Of a stretch of 64,000 nt of DNA, positions 16,611 to 25,557 are shown in pieces; within the stretch, counting starts at the first letter, position 1; each line of letters begins with the position of its first letter. The notes beneath the pieces were generated by a model. The model saw nothing but the letters and a program-made list of their open reading frames with translations, was not told where the DNA came from and ran no database searches. The position numbers and the translations under genes were made by a program. This DNA is from Nodosilinea sp. FACHB-141 (GTDB taxonomy: Bacteria; Cyanobacteriota; Cyanobacteriia; Phormidesmidales; Phormidesmidaceae): NCBI RefSeq assembly GCF_014696135.1, contig NZ_JACJPP010000007.1, forward strand, positions 1-64,000. Direction: 5' to 3'.

Positions 16611-19241
16611 GTGGGCCTTGGTGAGAGTGGACCCCAGCCTCAGTGGGTCAACGTTTTGGTGGACTATGGCGGCCAGCCCGCAGAATATACTTACGCAGTG
16701 CCTGCTTCATTAGAGGTGCAGGTGGGTGACATCTTAACGGTGCCCTTTCGTCATCAAAGCATTGGCGCGATCGCCCTTTCCCTTTCCCTAACTCCTCCAG
16801 CCAACTTGGTGGCCCACCAGATTAGATCTGTAGAGGGCGTGGTTGAACAGCGGTTTTTCGCCCCGCCCTACTGGGTGTTGTTGCAGCGAGTGGCTCACTA
16901 CTACCAAGTGCCGCTGATGCAGGTGCTCAAGACAGCGCTGCCGCCAGGGTTGCTAGCGAAATCTCAGCGACGGCTGCGGTTGCAGCGCGATCGCCTGCCC
17001 CAGCTTCCCTTAGCGCCAGGGCTGAAGGAGCTAGTGGAAGATCTCCAGCGATCGCCCACGGGAGACTACACCTGGCCCTATCTACAAAAACGCGGTCATA
17101 GCTATCGAACCCTGCAACAGCTTATCCAGTCGGGCTGGGCTGAGTCTTACCTAGCACCGCCCCAGCCGCCCCAAGCCAAGCGCCGCCAGGCAATTACCCT
17201 GGTCTGCGGCGACATCCTACCCCCCAATTTGACAGCCCGTCAGCAAGAGATCATTGCTACCCTGCGCCGCCAGGGCGGCGATCTGTGGCTCAGCGATGCC
17301 CTGCAATTGTGCCAAACCACCAGCCCTACCCTGAAGCGATTGGCTCAGATAGGCTGTTTAGTCATCGAGCCGCGCGAGCAGCTGCGGGCCGAAACCGGGC
17401 CAGTGCTGCTGCCCGACCAGCCCAAGCCCCTCACTCACTACCAGGCTCAGGTGCTCGCTCCTCTTAATAAGAGTCAGCAGGGAAGTCAGTTTCTGCTGCA
17501 CGGAGTAACGGGGTCAGGAAAGACCGAGGTTTATTTGCAAGCGATCGCCCCTCGCCTTGCTGCTGGACAGTCGGCTCTGGTGCTGGTGCCCGAGATTGGC
17601 CTCACCCCCCAGCTCACCGATCGCTTTCGCCGTCGCTTTGGCGATCAGGTATGGGTCTACCACAGCAACCTGGCTGATGGCGAGCGCTACGACACCTGGC
17701 GGCAGAGTCTCAGGCCGTCTAAACCTCTGGTGATTGTGGGCACCCGTTCTGCCATCTTTATGCCCCTGCCCAACCTGGGCCTGATCATTCTCGACGAAGA
17801 ACATGACAGCAGCTATAAGCAAGACGTGCCCCCCTGCTACCACGCCCGTACCGTCGCCCGCTGGCGAGCTGAGTTAGAAAACTGCCCCCTAGTACTCGGT
17901 TCCGCTACGCCCTCTCTCGATACCTGGGTGCAGTGTCAGGGGTTGGGCGAGGAGATGTTTGACGCAGCGATACTAATAGATCGGGAAATGGCCGTATCTC
18001 AAACGAAGACGCTAGATGACCGCCAAATTCCAACCTTGGCAGGTGTTGAGACTTCGATTGCCTCCAGCTTTGGCGGGCTTGGAGAGCGCCCTGCCTTAGC
18101 ATCCAGTCAGACTATGCGTGCCGCCAACTCTCAACCAAAAGAATCCCTGCCCTGGACGTATCTTTCGCTGCCAGAGCGGGTGCAGGCCCAGCCGCTGCCC
18201 ACTGTAAACGTTGTGGATATGCGCGACGAGCTGCAAGACGGCAACCGCAGCATTCTCAGCCGATCGCTACAAACCGCTTTGGCCACCATGAAAGCCGAGG
18301 GCAACCAGGGATTGTTGTTCATCCATCGGCGAGGGCACAGCAGTTTTGTGTCGTGCCGCAGCTGTGGCTATGTGATGATGTGCCCCCACTGCGATGTGTC
18401 GCTGTCGTACCACCAGCCAGGGGCAAACAGCGCCATGACCCTGCGCTGCCACTACTGCAACTATAGCCAGAACCATCCTAAACATTGCCCGGCCTGTAGC
18501 TCACCCTACCTCAAGCACTTTGGCAGCGGCACCCAACGGGTAGTTAATGCTCTGGCCGAAACCTTTCCAGAGCTCAGCTGCATTCGCTTCGACAGCGACA
18601 CTACCCGCACCAAAGGGGCTCATCGTGCGCTGCTTACTCGCTTTGCCGAAGGCGGAGCCGACCTGCTGGTGGGCACCCAAATGCTGACTAAGGGCATCGA
18701 TCTGCCCCAGGTCACCTTGGTTGGCATCATCGCCGCTGACGGACTCCTATATATGAATGATTATTGGGCCAGCGAGCGAGCGCTGCAAATGCTAATTCAG
18801 GTGGCGGGGCGGGCGGGGCGCGGCACCCAACCAGGGCAGGTCTTTTTACAGACCTACACCCCCGATCATCCGGTGGTAGAAGCGGTTACTCGCCACGCTT
18901 ATGAGGGATTTATCGTTGCTGAGTGGGCGCAACGACAGTTGTTGCAGTACCCGCCTGCCGGGCAGATGGTGCTACTGCGGCTCAGTAGTACCGACCCTGA
19001 CGCGGTGCAACAGACAGCTGATATTTTGGCTCAGCAGGTGACTCAGATGCTGGCCGGGTCGTCTTATCAACTGCTGGGGCCAGCGCCAGCACCAATTCCA
19101 CGCGTGGCTCGCCGCTACCGTTGGCATCTGGTCGTTAAAGGTCCTCTGAATGAGCCTTTACCTAACCTACAAGACCTGAAACGCCATTGCCCCAGTCAGG
19201 TGAGCCTCACTATTGATGTTGATCCGCTAAACTTGGCCTAA
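16611..19241 (+). CDS. priA: Primosomal protein N' (replication restart helicase)
   Basis: About 877 residues from the GTG at 16611 (VGLGESGPQPQWVNVLVDYGG), chosen because homology begins here; the frame runs open back to 16440. Features in order are the N-terminal DNA-binding domain, GVTGSGKTEVYL (Walker A), LILDEEHDSSYKQ (DEEH box), VLGSATPSLDTW, the zinc-binding cysteines (CRSCGYVMMCPHC, CHYCNYSQNHPKHCPAC), and LVGTQMLTKGIDLP and QVAGRAGRG of helicase motifs V/VI. PriA reloads the replisome at stalled forks with 3'-5' helicase activity. An insertion of about 75 residues separates GSATPSLDTW from YLSLPERV. The DnaA-box cluster lies about 300 bases upstream. Confidence 0.95.
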   Translation: MGLGESGPQPQWVNVLVDYGGQPAEYTYAVPASLEVQVGDILTVPFRHQSIGAIALSLSLTPPANLVAHQIRSVEGVVEQRFFAPPYWVLLQRVAHYYQVPLMQVLKTALPPGLLAKSQRRLRLQRDRLPQLPLAPGLKELVEDLQRSPTGDYTWPYLQKRGHSYRTLQQLIQSGWAESYLAPPQPPQAKRRQAITLVCGDILPPNLTARQQEIIATLRRQGGDLWLSDALQLCQTTSPTLKRLAQIGCLVIEPREQLRAETGPVLLPDQPKPLTHYQAQVLAPLNKSQQGSQFLLHGVTGSGKTEVYLQAIAPRLAAGQSALVLVPEIGLTPQLTDRFRRRFGDQVWVYHSNLADGERYDTWRQSLRPSKPLVIVGTRSAIFMPLPNLGLIILDEEHDSSYKQDVPPCYHARTVARWRAELENCPLVLGSATPSLDTWVQCQGLGEEMFDAAILIDREMAVSQTKTLDDRQIPTLAGVETSIASSFGGLGERPALASSQTMRAANSQPKESLPWTYLSLPERVQAQPLPTVNVVDMRDELQDGNRSILSRSLQTALATMKAEGNQGLLFIHRRGHSSFVSCRSCGYVMMCPHCDVSLSYHQPGANSAMTLRCHYCNYSQNHPKHCPACSSPYLKHFGSGTQRVVNALAETFPELSCIRFDSDTTRTKGAHRALLTRFAEGGADLLVGTQMLTKGIDLPQVTLVGIIAADGLLYMNDYWASERALQMLIQVAGRAGRGTQPGQVFLQTYTPDHPVVEAVTRHAYEGFIVAEWAQRQLLQYPPAGQMVLLRLSSTDPDAVQQTADILAQQVTQMLAGSSYQLLGPAPAPIPRVARRYRWHLVVKGPLNEPLPNLQDLKRHCPSQVSLTIDVDPLNLA

Positions 19242-19820
19242 ATTTTGACCTTAAGGATCCTAAAAGATATTTTCTGCCGAGAACTTTGTTACCATTGCTA
19301 ACCCCTGTAACGACGGGTAACGATACGTCAAACGCCTTTGCAGGGCCCTTAGGCTGTGATAATTTAGATATATCGAAAACAACTGAATACCCCGCAAGCC
19401 TAACTCGGTTAACAGCCTTTACCAGCTGGTGCTTTAGTTAGTAACAAACTAAAACTCGCTTCAAAACAATCCTTCTAGAGGTGGTCATTCTTGACCTTAA
19501 CCTATCCTAACTGCCGGTCAGGCAACGGATTGTGAAAAGCAACTGTAATTTAGCGAGATTGCCCATTCTGTTGATTCTTTGTCCATTCTTGAGGTGTTTA
19601 ACTCAGTTAAGCAGCTTGTTCCAGCCACGGCAGCCCTTAAGCTTGTCTGGCAAACCCAATGAAAAAGACTTAACGGAGAGTGGCCAAGATGGTCACTCTT
19701 CAGTTTTTTAAAGGGTGTTACTGCGATCGCCCTCCCTCTAAAATACTGACGCATTCAAAAGAACTAAAAAGTGCGGTTCTTTTCCTAAAATTTTCCTGTC
19801 TCGCCGTTATCGATGCGTTT
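19242..19820. other. Intergenic region priA-coaX, with orphan hairpin
   Basis: 579 bases. No convincing protein is seen. The notable element is a hairpin followed by T's at 19677-19708 (AGAGTGGCC/TGGTCACTCT, then TTTTTT), which resembles an intrinsic terminator although no gene ends nearby. It could terminate a small RNA from within this spacer or attenuate coaX. A weaker TTTAGTT/AACTAAA stem is near 19432. Confidence 0.4.
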
Positions 19821-20681
19821 ATGGGTACAGGTCATCAATCTTTTTGGCTAGCTTTGATCATTGGCAACAGCCGCTGGCATTGGGCTGCCTTTGCAGATGA
19901 TGGTCACGATTCGGGGGTAGGCGATCGCTGGCTAGGGTCGTGGCACACTGCTCATCTATCAGCAGCCCAGATGGATGAACTTCATCGGAGTCATTTTGCA
20001 CTCTCGGCCTGGCAGCAGGTAGGAATTGAAACCACCCTTCCTCCCAGCGCAAACGACGGAAGTAGGTGGCTGGGGAAGCATCCCGAAATTTGGCTAGCTT
20101 CCGTTGTCGATGCCCCTCTAACCTGGCTGGCAGACTATCCCAACGTTCGCCCGATCAAAACTGAACAGGTACCGCTGAAAAACACCTACGCTACCTTGGG
20201 GGTAGATCGCGCCCTAGCGCTAGTGGGGGCTGGGGATGTCTGGGGCTGGCCGGTGCTGGTAATTGACTGCGGCACGGCTTTAACCTTTACTGCTGGAGTC
20301 GATCAACGTCTGATCGGGGGCGCAATTTTGCCGGGGTTGCGATCGCAATTTCGCGCCCTCCATACTCATACCGATCGGCTGCCAGCACTAGAGTTTAACC
20401 CTGAGATCTGGCCCCAGCGCTGGGCGACCAATACGGCTGAGGCGATCGCCAGCGGCGTTTTGCACACCCAGCTAGCGGGAATTCGCGATTTTATTCAGGC
20501 TTGGCAGATTGACTGGCCCCAGGGCGCGATCGTGCTAACGGGGGGAGATAGCGCAGCTGTCTATCACGCCATGCAAAAGCAGACCCCACCCCTAACCCAT
20601 CAAGTCAGAGTAGACCCAGACCTAGGATTTTGGGGGCTGAGGGTCTGCCGTCAGCAGCTCCAGCATTTGGAGACGCTATAG
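19821..20681 (+). CDS. coaX: Type III pantothenate kinase
   Basis: 286 residues from the ATG at 19821 (MGTGHQSFWLALIIGNSRWHW). The open frame extends upstream without homology. CoaX motifs are the phosphate-binding LALIIGNSRWHWAAF in the cyanobacterial form, PLKNTYATLGVDRALALVGA, VLVIDCGTALTFTAGV, GGAILPGLRSQFRALHTHTDRLP, and IVLTGGDSA. The ASKHA-fold enzyme phosphorylates pantothenate in the first step of CoA synthesis, needs a monovalent cation, and is not inhibited by CoA. Its stop overlaps the convergent M48 protease gene by six bases. Confidence 0.94.
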   Translation: MGTGHQSFWLALIIGNSRWHWAAFADDGHDSGVGDRWLGSWHTAHLSAAQMDELHRSHFALSAWQQVGIETTLPPSANDGSRWLGKHPEIWLASVVDAPLTWLADYPNVRPIKTEQVPLKNTYATLGVDRALALVGAGDVWGWPVLVIDCGTALTFTAGVDQRLIGGAILPGLRSQFRALHTHTDRLPALEFNPEIWPQRWATNTAEAIASGVLHTQLAGIRDFIQAWQIDWPQGAIVLTGGDSAAVYHAMQKQTPPLTHQVRVDPDLGFWGLRVCRQQLQHLETL

Positions 20682-21527
20682 CCCGCGAATGCGATTGCGG
20701 TAAGCATTGGCATCGGTGCCCACACCATTATTGGGATAGGTGCCAGCGCTGTTCATACTTTGTAGGTTGCTTACCCGGTTGCCGGGATTGGGGTGGGAAC
20801 TCAAAAACTCAGCTGAAGACCCACCCTCTAGCTTCTGCATGAAGGTGATAAAACCCCTAGTGTCATAGCCCGCCCGACCCAGGTTGTTAAACCCACGGCG
20901 ATCGGCGTCGTACTCAGCCTCGCGGCTGTTGGGCAGCTGTAGGGCAAGCTGTACCCCGATGTTCACTAGGGCATCTTGACGCACCTCTAGGGCACCGGCC
21001 ACACCACTGGCTAGCGCCTGCTGTCGCATCTGGCCAATGGCGTGGCGTCCAGTGATGTGGCCAATTTCGTGGGCCATTACACCAGCTAGCTCAGCTTCGT
21101 TAGCTGCCGCCTTAATTAGTCCAGTTTGAATGTAGACAAAGCCGCCGGCGGTGGCGAAGGCGTTGACGCCGTCGTCGTCTACCACCTGAAATGTGTAGGG
21201 TATGTTGGGGCGATCGCTATTTGTCGCCAGGCGTTGACCAATTTCATTTATATAAGCACTAACGCCCGAGTTGCGGTTGTAAACCCGTACCCCAGCCTGG
21301 GCCTTGAGTTGGCGGTCAATTTGGCCGCCTAGGTTGACTTCATCCTGGTCAGACAGGTTGCCCAGCTGCACATAGCGAATGCCCTGAAAAATTAGGTCAA
21401 AAATGCCGGCCTGGGACGCAGTGGGGGTCGCTAGGCCAATAGTGATCGCCATAACGGCGGCCAGTAAGCCGTACAGCCCGCGGCGCAAAAAAGAATTTTT
21501 TGTCAGTTGCGTGAGAGGAGTAAGCAT
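20676..21527 (-). CDS. M48 family metalloprotease, secreted or periplasmic
   Basis: 283 residues from the ATG at 21525-21527 (MLTPLTQLTKNSFLRR). A signal peptide or single TM (GLYGLLAAVMAITIGLATPTASQAG) is followed by a peptidase domain with the zinc motif AHEIGHITGRH and the third-ligand region LPNSREAEYDADRRGFN. These are the signatures of HtpX/BepA-like M48 peptidases involved in envelope protein quality control. The small size and lack of TPRs fit the short cyanobacterial secreted group. The gene is divergent from DUF4330 and converges on coaX with a six-base overlap. Confidence 0.93.
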   Translation of the reverse strand: MLTPLTQLTKNSFLRRGLYGLLAAVMAITIGLATPTASQAGIFDLIFQGIRYVQLGNLSDQDEVNLGGQIDRQLKAQAGVRVYNRNSGVSAYINEIGQRLATNSDRPNIPYTFQVVDDDGVNAFATAGGFVYIQTGLIKAAANEAELAGVMAHEIGHITGRHAIGQMRQQALASGVAGALEVRQDALVNIGVQLALQLPNSREAEYDADRRGFNNLGRAGYDTRGFITFMQKLEGGSSAEFLSSHPNPGNRVSNLQSMNSAGTYPNNGVGTDANAYRNRIRGL

Positions 21528-21768
21528 AGGAATGCCCCAAGTACCGCTGAGGTACAGAACTATATCCATCTTGCCCCGCTACGCGTCTGGCGACCACAGC
21601 TAGTGGTCAGTAATAAATTTGGCCTCGCTATCCTATGGGCACTAGGTACAGGTGCGATCGCGCAAGGGCAAGCTCACGCCTCAAACGAGCCACCCTGTGG
21701 TTCAATGGGATCGACATTCTCCTCTATTAAAACCACTCACCTTTTCCCTCTGCGAGGGCACCCCAGCC

Positions 21769-22305
21769 ATGACCCTACTCGACGCTAAAGGCCGCCTGTT
21801 CGGCAAAGTCAGCATTTTAGATGTTGCGGCGGCGCTCATTATATTGATGGTGCTGTTTGGTATTTTTCTATATCCGGGCACCTCAGGGTCAGTGGCGCAG
21901 GTCGGGGCAACCACCAAGCCAGTGGAAGTAGACGTCATGGTGCGTGGTCTCTCCTCCTCTGACCCCAAACGGCTATTTGAAGCCATTAAGAATTCTGAAA
22001 CCACTAACATCATCATTCGCAACCAGCCCTACGGCCAGGTCAAGATTAAAAACGCGGTGCTGCTGCCTCGCAGTACTACTGTGCCCCAACCCGATGGCAC
22101 GGTTAAAGCCCTGCCCGACCCTCGCCCCGAGCTGAACTACACACTTGACATGCTCATCACCCTCGAAGACGATGCCCAAATTACTGATACTGGGCCAGTG
22201 TTTGGCAACAGTAAGGTCAAAGTGGGTACTCCGATTGAGCTGGATGGCGATCTCTACAATTTCAACGCCAGCACCGTAGATGTGCGGGTTTTAGAAAATA
22301 GCTAG
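21769..22305 (+). CDS. DUF4330 family membrane-anchored protein
   Basis: 178 residues from the ATG at 21769 (MTLLDAKGRLFGKVSILD). The N-terminus LFGKVSILDVAAALIILMVLFGIFLYPG contains one TM helix and is the hallmark of DUF4330. The remainder is a beta-rich soluble domain (VEVDVMVRGLSSSDP, NYTLDMLITLEDDAQITDTGPVFGNSKVKVGTPIELDG). It is probably anchored in the membrane with the C-terminus outside the cytoplasm. Its function is uncharacterised; the domain resembles the periplasmic part of transport-associated proteins. It is transcribed divergently from the M48 gene. The upstream frame to 21652 is not supported. Confidence 0.88.
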   Translation: MTLLDAKGRLFGKVSILDVAAALIILMVLFGIFLYPGTSGSVAQVGATTKPVEVDVMVRGLSSSDPKRLFEAIKNSETTNIIIRNQPYGQVKIKNAVLLPRSTTVPQPDGTVKALPDPRPELNYTLDMLITLEDDAQITDTGPVFGNSKVKVGTPIELDGDLYNFNASTVDVRVLENS

Positions 22306-22519
22306 GCCGGCCGCTGTCTTACATTCTTGATTCCCCCTCAGTTGCTTAAACAAGACCAGTCAAGGGGGCCAAGCGGAGATGCGTCTCTGCCCAGGTCTTA
22401 CTGAGATTCTGCGCCTCCTGAGTTTGGGGAGAAATGGTCGCCCTTATACCCGGAAAGCTATGGGGATCTAATCTGAGACAATAGAAACCTTATTCTCCCA
22501 AACTACTTACCTCACCGCT

Positions 22520-23566
22520 ATGACTGCCACTTCTACTGTGACTTCCCGTGTCAACTGGCAAACTCTGGCAGACCAGGCTTTAGCTGGTGAGGTGCTGAGT
22601 CGAGAGCAGGCTGACGCTGTCCTTACTGCCCCTGACACAGAGCTGCTCGATCAACTGGCGGCAGCCTATCGAGTGCGGCGATATTACTGGGGCAACCGGG
22701 TAAGGCTGCACTTTTTGCTCAATGCCCAAAGCGGCTTGTGCCCCGAAGACTGTCACTACTGCTCGCAGTCGAAAATCTCTGCTGCCGAAATCGAAAAATA
22801 TCCCTTTATGGCCCAGGAGAAAATCCTGGCGGCGGCTGAGCGGGCCAATACGCTAAAGGCCGGTACGTTTTGCATGGTGATTTCAGGGCGATCGCCCTCC
22901 GATCGCGTCTTTGGTGAAGTGCTCGACGTGGTGCGCCAGGTTAAAGAACGCTACCCCATGAAAATCTGCGCCTGCCTCGGCCTGCTCGACGAAACTCAAA
23001 CCCAGCAGCTGGCGGCGGCGGGGGTAGATCGGGTAAACCACAATCTCAACACCAGCGAAGCTAACTACGGCGAGATCTGCACCACCCACACCTTTGATGA
23101 CCGGGTGAATACTATTCAAGCGGTGCAGTCGGCGGGCATGACCACCTGCTCTGGGGGCATCTTTGGCCTGGGCGAATCGAACGACGACATTATCGATATG
23201 GCCCTAGCCCTACGGCGACTGGAAGTGACCAGTGTGCCGCTGAATTTTCTGATTCCCATCGAGGGCACACCTTTTGAGGGGCGCCACGAGCTGAACCCGC
23301 GTCAGTGTCTGCGGATTTTGTGCCTCTACCGACTGCTGCTGCCCTCCCAAGAAATTCGCATTGCCGGTGGCAGGGAAGTGCAGCTGCGGCAGCTTCAGCC
23401 CCTGGGGCTCTATGCCGCCAACTCAATTTTTGTGGGCGATTACTTGACGACCCCTGGGCAAGCCGCTCAGGCTGACTACGCCATGATTCGCGATGCTGGG
23501 TTTGTGCTCGAAGGCCCTGACGGCGAGGCCATGGAGCTGCCAGAAGCAGTCTCTGCAGTTCCGTAG
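22520..23566 (+). CDS. bioB: Biotin synthase (radical SAM)
   Basis: 348 residues. The SAM-cluster motif CPEDCHYC (Cys74, Cys78, Cys81) is followed by [62 protein letters not shown] and [13 protein letters not shown], with the 2Fe-2S region [30 protein letters not shown]. The enzyme inserts sulfur into dethiobiotin. The ATG at 22520 is well supported. bioF lies about 32 kb away, so biotin genes are dispersed here as is usual in cyanobacteria. A GC-rich hairpin follows at 23712-23739. Confidence 0.97.
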   Translation: MTATSTVTSRVNWQTLADQALAGEVLSREQADAVLTAPDTELLDQLAAAYRVRRYYWGNRVRLHFLLNAQSGLCPEDCHYCSQSKISAAEIEKYPFMAQEKILAAAERANTLKAGTFCMVISGRSPSDRVFGEVLDVVRQVKERYPMKICACLGLLDETQTQQLAAAGVDRVNHNLNTSEANYGEICTTHTFDDRVNTIQAVQSAGMTTCSGGIFGLGESNDDIIDMALALRRLEVTSVPLNFLIPIEGTPFEGRHELNPRQCLRILCLYRLLLPSQEIRIAGGREVQLRQLQPLGLYAANSIFVGDYLTTPGQAAQADYAMIRDAGFVLEGPDGEAMELPEAVSAVP

Positions 23567-23711
23567 AGCGGGCACCGCCCACCAACTCTCGCGTAGACCG
23601 ATGGCATCCTACTCAACCGAGCACAGGCTGGGGACAGGGCTGTTTCATGTTTGTAGAGAGGAAAACTACGTCACAGCTTCGCCCCCCACCCCCAATTTTA
23701 GGAGGAGCTGA

Positions 23712-23739
23712 GGCCCCCAGAGTTGGAGGCTTGGGGGCC
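23712..23739. terminator. GC-rich hairpin downstream of bioB
   Basis: GGCCCCCA (23712-23719) pairs with TGGGGGCC (23732-23739) across a 12-base loop. No U-run follows, so termination is only probable. About 150 bases upstream lies GTAGAGCGGGCACCGCCCACC (23563-23583), a copy of the short GGGCA-TGCCC repeat also seen at 14084-14102. Confidence 0.4.
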
Positions 23740-23858
23740 AAAGCTCATATACAGGCAATATTACTTTTCAACAAGGAAACAACCGTGCCTGCTGAGGGTG
23801 AGTAGATAGCGCGGCACCCAATCTCGATGGCTTCGGTGGGCGGTGAGTTTAAGAAACC

Positions 23859-24461
23859 TTAGGCAGCCTGCGATCGCGTCACCAGGTTTACCAAACTATC
23901 CACCAAACGCTTGGGCTCCATGGGCATGATGTGCTCGCCGTGCATCACACTCTGGGTCATGATAAAAAACACCGTCGCGCCCAGCACCACCCGCGCTGTC
24001 GCCTCTGGGTCGGGCAAATCTAGTTCTGGGCAGCCCTTGAGATAGTCGGTGAGCTGGTCGGCGGCGGGTTTGGTGAGGTATTCCACAAAAGCCTGGGCTA
24101 GCTGTGGAAAACGCCCCGACTCACCCGCCACTAGACGCACAAAATTTTGATAGTCGAGGTCGTGGAGCTCGCTCTCAATGGCGTTGGTAATCAAGCGCCG
24201 AATCACCACTTCAGGACGGCCCTCTAGGTTGCCGTCGCCCATCACCTGCTCACACCGAGCCTGGGCCACATACTGAATCAGCGCCCGAAACAGCCCCTCT
24301 TTGTCTTTGAAATAGTTGTAGACCGTTGGTTTAGAGACTCCAGCGGTGGCGGCTACTTTATCCATGCTGGTGCCAGCGTAGCCATTTTGCAGAAACTCTT
24401 GCATTGCTCCCTGCAAAATTTGCACGGCTTTGTCATTTAGCACTGCCGGACTCTGAACCAC
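23859..24461 (-). CDS. TetR/AcrR family transcriptional regulator
   Basis: 200 residues with a canonical N-terminal TetR DNA-binding domain: AVQILQGAMQEFLQNGYAGTSMDKVA, then AATAGVSKPTVYNYFKDKEGLFRALI. The C-terminal ligand domain (NAIESELHDLDYQNFVRLVAGE, EYLTKPAADQLTDYL) resembles the AcrR-type C-terminal domain. It is divergent from the SnoaL-like gene, so that gene is a candidate target, but no convincing palindrome was found between them. The inducer is unknown. Confidence 0.92.
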   Translation of the reverse strand: MVQSPAVLNDKAVQILQGAMQEFLQNGYAGTSMDKVAATAGVSKPTVYNYFKDKEGLFRALIQYVAQARCEQVMGDGNLEGRPEVVIRRLITNAIESELHDLDYQNFVRLVAGESGRFPQLAQAFVEYLTKPAADQLTDYLKGCPELDLPDPEATARVVLGATVFFIMTQSVMHGEHIMPMEPKRLVDSLVNLVTRSQAA

Positions 24462-24695
24462 GCGTTGCCACCTCTCTAACCCAATTGATTCATGTATAGC
24501 ACCCGATCGACGGGAGACATAGCAACTCAGCCCTGCGATCGCATTGAGCCAAGTCGCTGCTCACCCCAGAGCATCCCCTAGGAACCAAAGCAACAGAGTA
24601 TCGCTCTATACACTCATTCTAACGAGGCATTGACTAATTTTACCAAACCGTTTAGTTTAGTTTTGTTGCCTCTAATAACTTTGGCGAATCAATCT

Positions 24696-25166
24696 ATGCA
24701 GGCGACAGAGCCTAATCAGGACTTGGTGCTTCGTTTCTACAAAGCCTTCGACGATCGCACCATTGATCGTGCCCTAGATTTGCTCGCGCCTAACTTTGTC
24801 GCTCACCAAGCAGGAATGCCTGAGCCCCTAGACAAAGAAGGCTTTAACCAGTTTGGTCTGTCGTTTTATACGGCCTTTAGCCAGGGTCACCACAGGTTTG
24901 ATGAAATTGTTGCGGCGGGCGATCGCGTCGTCACCTGCGGCACGTTTACAGCTACCCATCTTGGCTCCTTTCAAGGTTTACCGCCCACCGGTAAGCAAAT
25001 CAGCCTAGCGGTTATGCACATTGACCGAGTGGAGAACGGCAAGATTGTTGAACACTGGGGCCATGGCGATGCCCTAGGGCTGATGCAGCAGCTTGGCGTT
25101 GTCTTTTTACCTGGGCCCAAGCTGCTTCCCCATCTGCTGCGCAGTGCTGTGACTCGATGGTTTTAG
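24696..25166 (+). CDS. SnoaL-like / ester cyclase family protein
   Basis: 156 residues from the ATG at 24696 (MQATEPNQDLVLRFYKAFDDR). An in-frame TTG at 24630 would add a short hydrophobic leader. The NTF2-like fold is shown by LVLRFYKAFDDRTIDRALDLLAPNFVAHQAG, VAAGDRVVTCGTFTATHLGSFQGLPPTGKQI and VENGKIVEHWGHGDALGLMQQLG. These match the SnoaL/ester-cyclase group, most members of which have no assigned reaction. It sits divergently beside a TetR regulator, suggesting inducible expression. The last residues (PHLLRSAVTRWF) extend beyond the usual fold. Confidence 0.85.
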   Translation: MQATEPNQDLVLRFYKAFDDRTIDRALDLLAPNFVAHQAGMPEPLDKEGFNQFGLSFYTAFSQGHHRFDEIVAAGDRVVTCGTFTATHLGSFQGLPPTGKQISLAVMHIDRVENGKIVEHWGHGDALGLMQQLGVVFLPGPKLLPHLLRSAVTRWF

Positions 25167-25293
25167 TCGGTGCGCTAGCTCTGGACTAAGTCTGAGAACT
25201 ATCGCCATCGGGTCAGGATTTTGACCGAGTGAACCTGTAGCTAATTGAGCTTTTCTCTAGGCCTTTCTTTGGCCCTATATCTAGGTATGACCT

Positions 25294-25455
25294 GTGCAAA
25301 CTTCCATCTATCGCGATTTTAAGTGGAACCGTATAGCGTTTGCTCTGCTGGCAACGTTGATTATTGCTGACACTGCCCCCCATCCACAGCTGTCACCAGG
25401 GCTGCTGCAAACCTTCGCAGTGCAAGTGCAGTCTTCTCTACAAAATGAGCAATAG
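25294..25455 (+). CDS. Possible small secreted or membrane peptide
   Basis: A GTG-started frame of 53 codons reads MQTSIYRDFKWNRIAFALLA, then TLIIADTAPHPQLSPG and a polar Gln-rich end. It has a basic start and a hydrophobic stretch like a signal peptide. There is no clear Shine-Dalgarno and no recognised family. It lies in the 390-base spacer between the SnoaL-like and CHASE2-kinase genes. Confidence 0.25.
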   Translation: MQTSIYRDFKWNRIAFALLATLIIADTAPHPQLSPGLLQTFAVQVQSSLQNEQ

Positions 25456-25557
25456 CCGGTTGGGACGCTTGCCCGATGTAGCTAAGATTCCATAAACTCG
25501 TCCCCCGGTGGGGCAGCTGGGTGATTAAGCTAGGGGTTGCCCCCGCTGCGCCCGCCC

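Noticed and set aside
20055..20066. GACGGAAGTAGG, the glutamine-riboswitch core, inside coaX
   Set aside because: It is within coding sequence in frame (NDGSRW) and lacks the upstream CGTTCATC strand and pairing arms, so it is coincidence.
24103..24111. TGTGGAAAA, a single DnaA-box match
   Set aside because: Isolated within the tetR coding sequence with no second box nearby. The match at 41845-41853 upstream of purB is likewise solitary.
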